A DNA stretch of 50,743 nucleotides from Opitutia bacterium (GCA_002730975.1 PCBO01000050.1:6347-57089); one strand, 5' to 3'; numbered from the stretch's first letter, positions 19,643 to 28,904 are shown. Notes: generated by a model not told the origin, from the sequence alone. Numbers and translations are program-made.

Positions 19643-19670
19643 TTCAATCCTGCCCTAAAGCAGGATTGAA
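19643..19670. terminator. Bidirectional terminator hairpin between convergent genes
   Basis: A perfect 11-base inverted repeat, TTCAATCCTGC (19643-19653) and GCAGGATTGAA (19660-19670), with a six-base loop CCTAAA. It begins right after the stop codon of the upstream plus-strand gene and lies ten bases from the end of the minus-strand gene. There is no long T-run, so termination efficiency is uncertain, but position and stem fit a shared terminator. Confidence 0.75.
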
Positions 19671-19680
19671 TAGTCTTACC

Positions 19681-21084
19681 TCAGGCTTCCGCTATGGGAG
19701 CAGGTAATTCACGTTCGATCTCGTCGAGGCGGTAACCGAAGCCGGGTCCGTTGATGGTTGAGAGGTCCAGGCAACCATGCCTGCGTTGATAGAGACCGGG
19801 GTGAATCTTTGCCTCGTGGTTGGAGGCTTCCGGGTAAAACTGCATGGCGTTGCTTTCCACGCCCATGATAGTACCCGCATGAGTACCAAGTAAAACATGG
19901 GGGATTTGAGCCAACATGGGATTGGTTAGATCCTGCACCATTAGGGTCATGCCGTGAGCTTTGGCCCAGCAAAGGGAAAGCAATGCGCCTGTCTGCGTCT
20001 TGCAGGTTTTTAGGGCGACGCCCGTCCAACCCAGTTCCCTACCGAGACGAACATGCTCCCAGTCGTGAGCGCTTTCGTCCATAAATAAAGGTTTGCGCGC
20101 GGAAACGGAATGCACGTCGATTTGGTGAGCCTCGAGATCGTATGGGAACGGCTGTTCCACATAGAGGATCTTGGCGTAGGTGAGAGGTTCGTCGACGAGG
20201 AGCTGGTCGAGGATGTCGTTAACGTAGGCGGGATCCGTTACAGTGCAGTTGAAGTCGGTGGTAAGCCAGTCGACGGCGAGCTTGTTGGCAATGGCGCCGA
20301 CAGAGGCTAGGCGATTGTAGTCCCAGTCTGCGTCATTGCCGCGAAGCTTAATTTTGAGACAGTTGAGACCATCGCGGTCGATCCAGTCCTGTAGGTGTAC
20401 GGGGTATCCGTCGTCGGGTTCGTCTCCTGTCAGATCGGCGGGGGTCAAGGGGTCGAGACCACCCACTAGATGCCAGACTGGTTGGAGGGATTTCGGAGAG
20501 GGGTCAAAATAGTCGGCTGGAGTCTTACCCATGAAGGAGACGTCGGAACCCTCCGCAGGTTCAAGAAAGGAGGAGAGGTCGCGGTTCAGATAATCGGAAC
20601 CGTAAGCTTGGTAGACGGGAAGTCCGTTGATTTTTCCGTAGGCGTCGTGGAGCGCTATGTCGAAGGCGGAAGCGCAAACGAGGGCAGCGAGCCAAGGCAT
20701 GGGCTCTTGCCCAGGTCGAAGTCCGGCATTGAAGTCAGCGAGGACTTTCGGAAGACCATTAAAAAGGAATTCATGTCCCAACCCCAACGCGTGACCGTAC
20801 GCAGAGATGGAAGAGATTTTGGGGCAGAGTCGCTTAGTGAAATCCTTGAGAGCATCGTGACGATCAGAATAAGAAATGGACGAAGGCCAAACCCATTGTA
20901 CGCTGAGCGGAGTTTCGCCCCACCCTGTCGCTTGTACGCCACTAGCGTTCGCGACGTTAACGCTGGCCCGAGCACAGGTGACGGAAGTCAAAGTTTCCGA
21001 ACCGAACTTAAGCGGGACACGCGTTTCAACTGGGATGAAACGAAGTGAAGTACTTTCAATTCTTACATCACGATGGGATGGCAT
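19681..21084 (-). CDS. Enolase-superfamily enzyme (mandelate racemase/muconate lactonizing type)
   Basis: 467 residues, somewhat longer than the usual 350-420. The C-terminal barrel carries the superfamily signature: K244-x-K246 in CLKIKLRG, metal ligands D277 (TDFN), E310 (VEQPF) and D336 (MDES), and the opposite-face Lys in KTCKTQTG (359 or 362). The KxK motif and second Lys place it in the muconate lactonizing/dipeptide epimerase/o-succinylbenzoate synthase branch, where the enzyme abstracts a proton alpha to a carboxylate. A long insert (about 165-240) between capping and barrel domains is unusual. No menaquinone, murein-peptide or sugar-acid genes are next to it, so the substrate cannot be inferred. 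It diverges from terC. Probably cytoplasmic: no signal peptide. Confidence 0.85.
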   Translation of the reverse strand: MPSHRDVRIESTSLRFIPVETRVPLKFGSETLTSVTCARASVNVANASGVQATGWGETPLSVQWVWPSSISYSDRHDALKDFTKRLCPKISSISAYGHALGLGHEFLFNGLPKVLADFNAGLRPGQEPMPWLAALVCASAFDIALHDAYGKINGLPVYQAYGSDYLNRDLSSFLEPAEGSDVSFMGKTPADYFDPSPKSLQPVWHLVGGLDPLTPADLTGDEPDDGYPVHLQDWIDRDGLNCLKIKLRGNDADWDYNRLASVGAIANKLAVDWLTTDFNCTVTDPAYVNDILDQLLVDEPLTYAKILYVEQPFPYDLEAHQIDVHSVSARKPLFMDESAHDWEHVRLGRELGWTGVALKTCKTQTGALLSLCWAKAHGMTLMVQDLTNPMLAQIPHVLLGTHAGTIMGVESNAMQFYPEASNHEAKIHPGLYQRRHGCLDLSTINGPGFGYRLDEIERELPAPIAEA

Positions 21085-21167
21085 AGGTTAGTACACATTA
21101 AATTGAGCGGAATGGTCAAACCGATTGCAAAAGGTTTTGCTTTTACTCTTGGCGGAAAATTGCGAAG

Positions 21168-21908
21168 ATGGACTCAATTATGGATGGGGATATGATAGGT
21201 CTTTTCGCACTTCTGGTAGGACTGGAGTTGATTCTAGGGGTAGATAATGTTCTGGTCATAGCGATTCTTGTTTCTCGATTGCCCGAGGAAAAACGGAACC
21301 TGAGTCGAAATTTTGGCCTGACCCTCGCCATGGTAGCCCGAATCGTAATGATAATCGGTGGGCTGAAACTAATTGAATTGACGGAACCTGCATGGCCCAA
21401 CGGACCTGCATGGTTTGCCTACTCCATGAGAGATCTCGCGTTGATGGCAGGAGGACTCTTTCTGATTTGGAAAGCGGTTAAGGAAATTCATTCGACGGTG
21501 GAGATGGAAGAGGAAAAAGGTCCAAGTGGTGTAGGGACAAGCTTTGGTTATGCGATAACGCAGATCGTGATTCTCGACATCGTGTTCTCCTTGGACTCAG
21601 TTATCACTGCAGTGGGGCTTACCAACAATCGAATCGTCATAATCACGGCCGTCGTTCTTTCCTTTGGTGTAATTCTCTTCTTCGCCAAGCCGATTGGAGA
21701 GTTCATACTAGCCAACGTCTCAATCAAGATATTGGCCTTGGCCTTTCTTATCGTGATCGGGATCACAATCTTTATGGAGGGCATGGGGAAACATGTGGAC
21801 AAAAAGCTCATCTATATGCCGATGGGTTTTGCCATGGTCATCCAATTTCTACAGATGCGACACAGTCAAAACATGGAAAAGTTAAGCCCAAAGAGCAAGT
21901 CGCAATAG
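21168..21908 (+). CDS. TerC-family integral membrane protein
   Basis: 246 residues, almost entirely hydrophobic helices, seven or so. The two family-defining acidic motifs are present: LELILGVDNVLVIAILVSRLP near residue 20 and its inverted counterpart DIVFSLDSVITAVGLT near residue 135. TerC proteins are linked to tellurite resistance and, in recent work on relatives, to manganese export and metal supply for exported enzymes. No tellurite gene cluster is nearby, so a general metal or membrane role is more likely than tellurite resistance. The ATG at 21168 is used; a later ATG at 21180 is possible. It is followed by the LOG-family gene after 50 bases. Confidence 0.9.
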   Translation: MDSIMDGDMIGLFALLVGLELILGVDNVLVIAILVSRLPEEKRNLSRNFGLTLAMVARIVMIIGGLKLIELTEPAWPNGPAWFAYSMRDLALMAGGLFLIWKAVKEIHSTVEMEEEKGPSGVGTSFGYAITQIVILDIVFSLDSVITAVGLTNNRIVIITAVVLSFGVILFFAKPIGEFILANVSIKILALAFLIVIGITIFMEGMGKHVDKKLIYMPMGFAMVIQFLQMRHSQNMEKLSPKSKSQ

Positions 21909-21958
21909 AGCCAAACTTTTCCAAGAACATCTTAATCTTAACTTCATTAGACCAAGTC

Positions 21959-22777
21959 ATGAGCAACGAACCACCCAAAGCCTACCGCAACGAACATTTC
22001 CTTAACAGTCCGGAAGCCCGGGCCATACGAGTGCAATGCGAACTGATAGAACCTGAGCACAGGTTACTTGAAAACGAGGTCAATCATACCTTGGTTTTCT
22101 TTGGGTCGGCTCGATCCAAGGATCCTGATGTCGCCCAAAAGGAATTGGAACATTTGCTGGAAGATCTTCCTGCTGAATCCGAGCGTACACCAGAACAAGT
22201 CTACTCTGTAACCAAGGCGGAACAAGTGGTGCGTCTCTCCAAGTACTATGGGGACGCCGTCGAACTATCTAAGATGCTTACCGAGTGGTCCCTCAAAATT
22301 CGGGATGCCGACCAACAATTCCTTGTTTGCTCTGGGGGAGGCCCAGGCATGATGGAAGCCGCCAACAAAGGCGCTCACGAAGCAGGAGGTAAATCCATTG
22401 GCCTTGGAATCAGCCTGCCTTTCGAGCAAGGCGTAAACGAATTTGCTTCACCAGAGTTATCATTCGAGTTTCACTACTTTTTCGTCCGAAAGTTTTACTT
22501 TCTTTACCACGCCAAGGCTCTAATTGTGTTTCCCGGCGGTTTCGGGACGATGGACGAACTGTTCGAAACACTGACTCTCATACAAACTAAGAAGCTAGGT
22601 AAAAAAATTCCCATCGTGCTTTATGGAAAAGACTTTTGGGAAGGGCTTATCAACTTTGAAAAGTATGCCGAATGGGGAGTTATTTCTCCTGACGATCTTG
22701 AACTCTTTCAAATCGTAGACGATGTGCAAACAGCTTACGACATCGTGCTTGACGGGATCAAACCGTACTATCTTTGA
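21959..22777 (+). CDS. LOG-family (TIGR00730) Rossmann-fold nucleotide hydrolase-like protein
   Basis: 272 residues. The two signatures of the LOG / lysine-decarboxylase-like family are present: GGGPGMMEAANKGA (about residue 123) and PGGFGTMDELFE (about residue 195). Family members cleave the N-glycosidic bond of nucleoside 5'-monophosphates (cytokinin-activating phosphoribohydrolase in plants, PpnN-type nucleosidase in bacteria); despite old annotations they do not decarboxylate lysine. An N-terminal extension of about 100 residues precedes the Rossmann core, including FFGSARS and a charged helical insert. The exact substrate is unknown. The 3' end overlaps the convergent cytochrome gene by ten bases, so no terminator separates them. 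Confidence 0.88.
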   Translation: MSNEPPKAYRNEHFLNSPEARAIRVQCELIEPEHRLLENEVNHTLVFFGSARSKDPDVAQKELEHLLEDLPAESERTPEQVYSVTKAEQVVRLSKYYGDAVELSKMLTEWSLKIRDADQQFLVCSGGGPGMMEAANKGAHEAGGKSIGLGISLPFEQGVNEFASPELSFEFHYFFVRKFYFLYHAKALIVFPGGFGTMDELFETLTLIQTKKLGKKIPIVLYGKDFWEGLINFEKYAEWGVISPDDLELFQIVDDVQTAYDIVLDGIKPYYL

Positions 22778-25080
22778 ATGGAGCGGGCCCGCGCTTGGGC
22801 TAGAAAAGCTTTTGCCTGAAGGTTATCGGGCATGAGTTCGACAACTTTTTCGGCGTATGGAAGCGCATCCTTCCATCGATTTTCTTGGCCGTAAAGTTGA
22901 GCCAAGGCTTGTGGGAACTCGGGGTTTGCAGGTTCAAGCTTGAAGGCGACTTTAATTGCCGCCGCGGCCTTTTCCCTTTGGTCAAGTTGCCAATACGACA
23001 CGCCTAGGTTGAAATGAATTCTTGGATTTTCAGGCATGATCGAGGCAGCCCGCGACAAGCGTTTGGCAGCTTCGTCTAATCGATTGCGATCCTCGGCTAC
23101 AAGGAGTCCGAGGGAGTAGTGCCCTTGCCCCCAATCCGGCTCAAGACGGACGACTTGGCGAAGAAGTTTTTCCGCCTCTCGATTGCGCCCTCTTCGATTG
23201 AGCAGGGTTGCAAGGTTCATTCGGGCGGGAATAAAGGTTTCTTCCCTCTCTATGGCAGCTCTGTAATAGCGTTCGGCTTCGCGAGGATTTCCTTGATTTT
23301 CCGCTAGATTACCCAGAGAAAGATTAGCTTCAGGGCGGTCGAGGTTGCTTAGAAAGCGAGCCTTCAGCTCACGAAAAGCTACATCGAAAAGTTTTCTTTC
23401 ATCAGGAGTGAAAGCTCGAGCGGGAAGACGAGAAAGTACTCGGGCCGCCTCCGTGCGAACAGAAATAATCGGGTCTTTAAGGATGTGACCCAGACTCTGC
23501 TTCAATTCGTTGTCGGGGAGATTTTCGAGAGTGTTGACAGCGGCTACCCGAATGACGGGATTTGGGTCGGAAGCACGCGTGCGAGCCTCGGCAAAGCTAG
23601 CCGGGCCAAGAAACCTTCTAAGCGCGAGTAAAGCCCCGGATCGAGTGAAGGCAGGTGATTCGAGATCACGAACAGTGTCTAAAAGAAGTTTCTCAGCCTC
23701 GGGTTTGTTATTGCGAAATGCATGAAAGGCCTCGGGGTGGCGTACTTCTCGAGGACGATTCGGTCCCTTGAATTCTTCCACTTTTGCCGCAGCCCATGCG
23801 GCATCCTTATCTTCGTGGCAACGATTGCAAGCGTTGGGTGTACCATACTTGACACTGAGGTCGGGCCGAGGTACGCGGATGCTGTGGTCGCGACGAGGGT
23901 CCACCCCCATATAGGTCTTTTCCGGCATATGACATTCTACGCATTGAGCACCTTTGGTTCCCATCTGATGAAAATGATGGGCCGGTGAATCATAAAGGGT
24001 AAGGTTGACTGGCGTAGGCGAATGACAACGCATGCACAGTTGGTTGCCTTTGACGTAAGTTCGAGCAGTGTGCGGGTCGTGACAATCGGCGCACTTCACA
24101 CCCTTGTGAAACATTTTGCTTTGAATGAAGGATCCGAAAACATAGACCTCGTCGTCGATTTGTCCGTCCACGTGATATGTGGGAGCGCTCATGTCGGGAG
24201 CCCAAGGCTGGGCTACCTCGGGTAAAAAATGATCTAGGAATTTGGAACCAACGTGATGCCCGGGATGTACGAACCCTCGACGAGCATGGCACTTTGCACA
24301 GGACTCAATCTGTGCCTTGTTTGAACTGTTAACGTCCGCAAGTCCATAGTGAGGCATGCCTTGCCAACCATTGTTTGCTTTGGCCATTTCAACATGTTTC
24401 CGACCAGGTCCGTGACAAGCTTCACAGGCAACGGTCATCTCGGAATAGGAAGTCGAGAACTTTTGAGTTTTGGGATCAAACTCCTTACGAAGGTTAGTCG
24501 AGTGGCAATCGGCGCACATGTGGTCCCAATTCTGCATGGAACGAGTCCAGAAGAGAGGATCGCTTGGCTTAATGTGCTCATCAGGATAAATGTGATACCA
24601 TTTTTTTCCTTCGACATCCCAACAAGTGGGCAGGACTTGCATGCGACCATCGGGGAACTGAACGAGATATTGTTGGAGGGGTTCCCAACCAAAGGTGTGT
24701 TTCACCTGAAAGACTTCCATTTCACCGTTTTGATTTTCCGTTTCCACCATGTACTTTTCACCCTCCCGGAAAAAACGCGAAATGACGCCGTATCGCTCGA
24801 AAGTAGTGTTGTTGAAATCACCCCGAACAGTTTCAGGCGTTGGCAACTCCATGGCGTGGAAGTGATGAGAACCTTTCCACTTCTCGTGTTGATCCGAGTG
24901 GCATTGAACACAGTTGGCAACTCCCACGTACTCGTCGAGACGAAGATCTCCGGTCGAGGCAACTGTTCGGCTCGTAACGTTTGAGTCCAATCCATCGCTA
25001 CATGAGGGAAGTAAACACAACGCCCCAAGGAGTACTAACCCCAAAGTCAATGACGCAAATTGGTTTCTTCCAGAAATCAC
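22768..25080 (-). CDS. Octaheme c-type cytochrome lipoprotein with HEAT and TPR repeats
   Basis: 770 residues. The signal sequence ends with a lipobox-like LLPSC (Cys 27), so it is probably a lipoprotein outside the cytoplasm. Eight CxxCH haem motifs follow in order: CVQCH, CADCH, CEACH, CAKCH, CADCH, CMRCH, CVECH, CNRCH. The arrangement resembles cytochrome c554/NrfA-like multihaem proteins. After the haem part come HEAT-like repeats (about 430-540) and at least four TPR units (about 560-770, e.g. PENPRIHFNLGVSYWQL). The repeats probably dock a partner. Electron transfer or oxidoreductase activity on small nitrogen or sulfur compounds is possible but not shown; no quinol oxidase, nitrite or tetrathionate reductase gene is adjacent. 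The gene is monocistronic on the minus strand. Confidence 0.88.
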   Translation of the reverse strand: MISGRNQFASLTLGLVLLGALCLLPSCSDGLDSNVTSRTVASTGDLRLDEYVGVANCVQCHSDQHEKWKGSHHFHAMELPTPETVRGDFNNTTFERYGVISRFFREGEKYMVETENQNGEMEVFQVKHTFGWEPLQQYLVQFPDGRMQVLPTCWDVEGKKWYHIYPDEHIKPSDPLFWTRSMQNWDHMCADCHSTNLRKEFDPKTQKFSTSYSEMTVACEACHGPGRKHVEMAKANNGWQGMPHYGLADVNSSNKAQIESCAKCHARRGFVHPGHHVGSKFLDHFLPEVAQPWAPDMSAPTYHVDGQIDDEVYVFGSFIQSKMFHKGVKCADCHDPHTARTYVKGNQLCMRCHSPTPVNLTLYDSPAHHFHQMGTKGAQCVECHMPEKTYMGVDPRRDHSIRVPRPDLSVKYGTPNACNRCHEDKDAAWAAAKVEEFKGPNRPREVRHPEAFHAFRNNKPEAEKLLLDTVRDLESPAFTRSGALLALRRFLGPASFAEARTRASDPNPVIRVAAVNTLENLPDNELKQSLGHILKDPIISVRTEAARVLSRLPARAFTPDERKLFDVAFRELKARFLSNLDRPEANLSLGNLAENQGNPREAERYYRAAIEREETFIPARMNLATLLNRRGRNREAEKLLRQVVRLEPDWGQGHYSLGLLVAEDRNRLDEAAKRLSRAASIMPENPRIHFNLGVSYWQLDQREKAAAAIKVAFKLEPANPEFPQALAQLYGQENRWKDALPYAEKVVELMPDNLQAKAFLAQARARSIQR

Positions 25081-25414
25081 AGGATTTTTATCATGGTGAT
25101 TTTCACAAAATTTGCAATCCGTGGCTTCAGGCGAAATTTCTCAATCGATTAAATTAAAGACCATGGCAGAAATTTTCATTCAAAAAGTTCAGATTCAATA
25201 GCTTTCCTAACCTTGCTTGCGAGGTTCTAAAGAAATTTCTATTTGTCGCAAATAAATGTTATAAAAACGCAAAAAGGCGTCTATTTAGCGTCGTAAGGAG
25301 AAACTAAGCGTGAGATTGTTAGAAATTTATTGATAAAGCTTAGGGAGAAACTTAAATAATCTTATAAGCATTATTAACTGGCGTAAATTAAGTATTTTAA
25401 GGAAACATTTCACC
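25081..25414. other. 334-base AT-rich divergent intergenic region
   Basis: It separates the minus-strand cytochrome gene from the plus-strand GYF gene and must hold both promoters. On the plus strand TTGATA (25330-25335), 17 bases and TAAATA (25353-25358) form a plausible sigma-70 promoter for the GYF gene. GCGTC occurs twice with an 11-base period near 25290-25305, which could be a protein site. No small gene is evident. Confidence 0.5.
25330..25358 (+). promoter_or_regulatory. Putative promoter of the GYF-domain membrane protein gene
   Basis: TTGATA (five of six to TTGACA) at 25330-25335, a 17-base spacer, and TAAATA at 25353-25358. The start would be near 25365, some 50 bases before the ATG, with AAGGA at 25399-25403 as ribosome binding site. 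Confidence 0.5.
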
Positions 25415-26248
25415 ATGAGTGCGATTCACATTTCTAAAGACGGTCAACAGTTCGGACCTTATTCAGTCGAGCAAATAAACGAAATGCTCGGACAACAACA
25501 AGCTGTGCTTTCGGATAACGCATGGATGGATGGCATGGAAGGCCGGGAACCCCTGAACTCCGGGGTTTTCGTTAATCTTGGAATCGGACAAAGCTCAGCA
25601 AGTGCTGCATCGCCAGCAGCAAAACAAGCGAACCAGACCCCGATACAATATTCCGGGGCATCTGCTCAGGCAGCAGTCCCAACAGGTGGAGGAAGTTTCA
25701 GCATCGGAGACTCGTTGTCCCAAGGTTTTGACTTTTTCAAGGCGAATGTCGGGGCAAGCATCTTATTCGTAATAATTACCGGAGTCGTAGGAGCCATTCC
25801 TTTCGTCGGAGCTCTTCTCATGCCTTTAATGCTGATCAATTTCATGGCTGGAGTTAAAAAGTATCGAAACGACGCCATTCCTTTTGACATAGGTCAACTT
25901 TTCGACTTCTCCCATGCCGTCGACAAAATCATCGGACCATTGCTCGTAGGGATTTTAATTTTGATTGGCACGATCTTTCTAATCGTGCCCGGGATCATAC
26001 TCGCCCTCATGTGGGCATTCTTATTTTGCGTATTGGCTGATCGCCCTGGAACGTCGTTCGCCGAAGCAATGGAAATTTCGGCGGCGGTAACAAAGGGAAA
26101 TCGTTTATCGATTTTCCTATTTGGGATCGTTTGCGGGTTGCTCGCCTTTGTCAGTATGATTCCTTTGGGTCTCGGACTACTCGTTACGATTCCCATGATA
26201 CAAGCAACCATGTACTGCGCATACGAAAGCTGCAAGGGGAACTCGTAA
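25415..26248 (+). CDS. GYF_2-domain membrane protein
   Basis: 277 residues. The first 50 match the GYF_2 pattern (IHISKDGQQFGPYSVEQINEML, then a Trp in DNAWMDGMEGREPL), a small domain that binds proline-rich peptides in eukaryotes and is found on bacterial membrane proteins of unknown role. A Ser/Ala/Gln-rich linker follows (about 55-95). From about residue 100 to the end are five or six hydrophobic helices typical of DUF975-like or glycerophosphodiesterase-membrane-domain proteins, with FVGALLMPLMLINFMAGVKKY and VPGIILALMWAFLFCVLADRP. The soluble domain at the N-terminus is likely cytoplasmic. An AAGGA ribosome site precedes the ATG at 25415. It converges on recQ, with a terminator hairpin between. 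Confidence 0.75.
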   Translation: MSAIHISKDGQQFGPYSVEQINEMLGQQQAVLSDNAWMDGMEGREPLNSGVFVNLGIGQSSASAASPAAKQANQTPIQYSGASAQAAVPTGGGSFSIGDSLSQGFDFFKANVGASILFVIITGVVGAIPFVGALLMPLMLINFMAGVKKYRNDAIPFDIGQLFDFSHAVDKIIGPLLVGILILIGTIFLIVPGIILALMWAFLFCVLADRPGTSFAEAMEISAAVTKGNRLSIFLFGIVCGLLAFVSMIPLGLGLLVTIPMIQATMYCAYESCKGNS

Positions 26249-26259
26249 CCCATAACTCT

Positions 26260-26280
26260 CCCTTTTCCGAAACAAAAGGG
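26260..26280. terminator. Bidirectional terminator between the GYF gene and recQ
   Basis: CCCTTTT (26260-26266) and AAAAGGG (26274-26280) form a perfect seven-base stem with a seven-base loop; the A/T half supplies a T-run on either strand. An overlapping alternative stem GGGC/GCCC (26278-26281 and 26286-26289) abuts the recQ stop codon. Confidence 0.55.
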
Positions 26281-26289
26281 CATCCGCCC

Positions 26290-28845
26290 TCAGAGAATGC
26301 CCGTAGCTTCGGACTTCTCTCTGTAAACCATGCTTTCGGCACGGGCAGCGTAGCATTCCCCCAGCATTTGCTTTCGAGTCTTGAGGTTTCCCGACTCGAA
26401 ATCAATTTCCTCGGATGACTTTTCCTCTTCTTGCAACAAACGAGTTTCAAGGGATTCCTGATCCTCCTCGGATCCATCGGCGTAAAGATGAATCATGGGA
26501 TAACCCTCTGTCGCGAGAGACCTCCCGACAAGTATCGATCGGTGGCAGGTAAGTGGATCTTTCTCTGCGCAAAGCAAAGCGATTCTATATTTCCCCGCTC
26601 CCTTACGAAGACGTTCAAGTCCATCCCCAAAGGTCGAAGTCTTTTCAATTAGATCGTAGCGGGCGATGCCGTCCAGGTAACACTCCGCTTCATCTCGCCG
26701 AGCACCCAATTCCTTTCCAAGAAAAACGTACAGCAGTCCGGCGGATTCAAGAAAAGTCTTCAAGGGATCGCGGGAATAGGCAGGTTCACGTTCCGAGTAA
26801 GGTTGGGAGCGTAAATCCGCCACTACCTCAATGCCTTTGGACTTTAGAATCTCGATAAACCGCTCGATCGCCAAACCCGCATAACCGATCGTGTAGATCA
26901 TGGGGAGTGATGAGGAAGTTTCAGGTTCAGTGGGAATGACCTCCAATTCCTCGAGTTCAGGTGCACACACTTCCCCGTCATTAGGTTCCACCTCTAGTTC
27001 CATTCGCCATCTCGCCAATATTTCGAGGACGCCCTTGCCATACTTCCGCACCTTCGCCTTGCCCACACCTTTGACGGCAAGGAGTGCGTCCTCGTCTTGA
27101 GGAAGACTGGCCGCCATTCCGCGAAGAGTGGCATCCGAAAAGACCTGATAGGGTCGCACTCTGCCCGTTCTGGCTCGTGCTAGACGGAATTCTCGCAACT
27201 CCTCGAACACCTGCTCCCGAAGGTGCTCCGGGGTGACTGCCTCCGGAGCATCGTCCGCAGTTTGATCACCGTACCGCCGCCCACCCTTCTTCTTCGAAAC
27301 CTTGCGCGTAAGAAACAATTTGGCGTCGAAGGATCCAGCAAGAAAAGCAGGAGCCTCCGAACCAAGACCGAGGACGGTAAACTTCTTTTCCTCGTCGATG
27401 TGACGTGACTCGAGAAGTTCTTGCCCGAGAAGCTGATCGATAACGTTTCGAATCTCGGGCTGTTTGTAATCCCGCAAGGTGCCGTAGCTCTCAAGCTGGT
27501 CGTGCCCAAACCGACGAACCTTCTCGGTGTCGCCTCCACGAAGCACTGAGGACACCTGCAAAGAACCAAAGCGTTCTCCAAGATCGCTTACGCAACGCAA
27601 CACGCTCAACGCCACCTCGTGACTGTTCGCCATTTCCGGCAGTTCCTCTAGACACACGTCGCAGGCACCGCACGATCCCGGATCCAAGTCCTGCCCAAAA
27701 TAGCGAGCCAGAAACCGGTGACGGCACTGGGATCCGGAACTGAACCGATAGGTCTCGGAGAGACGAGCGAGGGATGGTTCCAATTCGGGAGAACCTTCAC
27801 TCAAGCTCTTCTCGACAATAAACTTCCACAAGGCAAAGTCCTCTCCCGAATAAAGCAGTATGCACTCTGCGGGATCACCGTCGCGTCCCGCCCTCCCCGA
27901 TTCCTGAGAAAAGTGCTCGATGGATTTCGGCATACGAGCGTGGAGAACATAGCGCACGTCCGTACGATCAATGCCCATCCCGAAAGCCACCGTCGCGACC
28001 ACCACCCGACACTCGTCCGACATAAAAGCATCTTGTACGCGAGATCGATCTGAGCTTACCATTTCGCCATGGTAAGCCATTGCGTTCACTCCTTGCGCCT
28101 GCAGTTTCTCAGCCAGCGCAACCGTATCCTTGCGGCGGATGGCGTAGACAATCCCAGCATCTTTGGGATTACGCTGGACGACGGAAAGAATTTGGTCGAA
28201 TCCATCTCCCTGGCGGGGGTAAAACTTGTAGGTCAGGTTCGGCCTGTCCACGGACCCGATCACGAGTTCCAAATCTCTCATTCGAAGACGATCTCGAATA
28301 TCGTCGATTACCCTTGGAGTGGCCGTGGCCGTACAAGCGAAAAAAGGTATTTCCGACCATCGTTCCCTCAATTCGCCCAAGGCGAGGTAATCGGAACGAA
28401 AATCATGCCCCCATTGGCTTATGCAATGAGCCTCGTCGACTATGACCATACCAATTTCCAATCCCGATACCAATTCTTCGAATCCTTCCCCACGCACCCG
28501 CTCAGGCGTTACGTACAACATGGAAAGTCCTCCCCCTCGCAAGCGTCGTAAAGCCTCACCCCGTGAAGCCGCATCCTGAGAACTGGCAAGCATTTCAGCG
28601 GCGACGCCGTTTAGCTTGAGCCCGTCCACTTGGTCCTTCATCAAGGAAAGGAGAGGAGATATTACCAGATTCAGCTTCCCATTGCAGATGGAAGGGGTCT
28701 GAAAACAGAGACTTTTCCCGCCGCCTGTGGGCAATACGAGCAACACGTCGTGCCCCGTCAAGGCAGCCTCTATGGCTTCCTTCTGATTGGGATAGAGACG
28801 ATCGAAACCCCAAGTTTCGCGAACGATGTCGAGATAGTTTTGCAT
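26290..28845 (-). CDS. recQ: RecQ-type ATP-dependent DNA helicase fused to a C-terminal DUF488 domain
   Basis: 851 residues from the ATG at 28845. The frame stays open to a TTG at 28911, but the ATG leaves the family-typical start just before WGFDRLYPNQKEAI. Motifs: Walker A PTGGGKS (about 40-45), DEAH (137-140), helicase C domain with YHGEMVSSDRS and QESGRAGRDG, the RecQ zinc site (QCRHRFLARYF...GSCGACDVC), RQC winged helix and an HRDC domain (about 560-625). RecQ unwinds 3'-5' in recombination repair. From about residue 649 a full DUF488 domain follows (MIYTIGYAG, VVADLRSQPYSE, CAEKDPLTCHRS), normally a separate protein. The last 45 residues are acidic then basic and unassigned. The fusion suggests the DUF488 activity acts on or beside RecQ's DNA substrate; that is inference. 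Confidence 0.92.
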   Translation of the reverse strand: MQNYLDIVRETWGFDRLYPNQKEAIEAALTGHDVLLVLPTGGGKSLCFQTPSICNGKLNLVISPLLSLMKDQVDGLKLNGVAAEMLASSQDAASRGEALRRLRGGGLSMLYVTPERVRGEGFEELVSGLEIGMVIVDEAHCISQWGHDFRSDYLALGELRERWSEIPFFACTATATPRVIDDIRDRLRMRDLELVIGSVDRPNLTYKFYPRQGDGFDQILSVVQRNPKDAGIVYAIRRKDTVALAEKLQAQGVNAMAYHGEMVSSDRSRVQDAFMSDECRVVVATVAFGMGIDRTDVRYVLHARMPKSIEHFSQESGRAGRDGDPAECILLYSGEDFALWKFIVEKSLSEGSPELEPSLARLSETYRFSSGSQCRHRFLARYFGQDLDPGSCGACDVCLEELPEMANSHEVALSVLRCVSDLGERFGSLQVSSVLRGGDTEKVRRFGHDQLESYGTLRDYKQPEIRNVIDQLLGQELLESRHIDEEKKFTVLGLGSEAPAFLAGSFDAKLFLTRKVSKKKGGRRYGDQTADDAPEAVTPEHLREQVFEELREFRLARARTGRVRPYQVFSDATLRGMAASLPQDEDALLAVKGVGKAKVRKYGKGVLEILARWRMELEVEPNDGEVCAPELEELEVIPTEPETSSSLPMIYTIGYAGLAIERFIEILKSKGIEVVADLRSQPYSEREPAYSRDPLKTFLESAGLLYVFLGKELGARRDEAECYLDGIARYDLIEKTSTFGDGLERLRKGAGKYRIALLCAEKDPLTCHRSILVGRSLATEGYPMIHLYADGSEEDQESLETRLLQEEEKSSEEIDFESGNLKTRKQMLGECYAARAESMVYREKSEATGIL

Positions 28846-28904
28846 GGATTGTTTAAAGAGACTTTCTTCGGAAAGCTTTGTCGGCAAGTCAAGGCAAAGG
28901 ACTA

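Noticed and set aside
21168-21908. Tellurite-resistance island around the TerC gene
   Set aside because: No other ter genes are near, and TerC-family proteins are widespread housekeeping membrane proteins.
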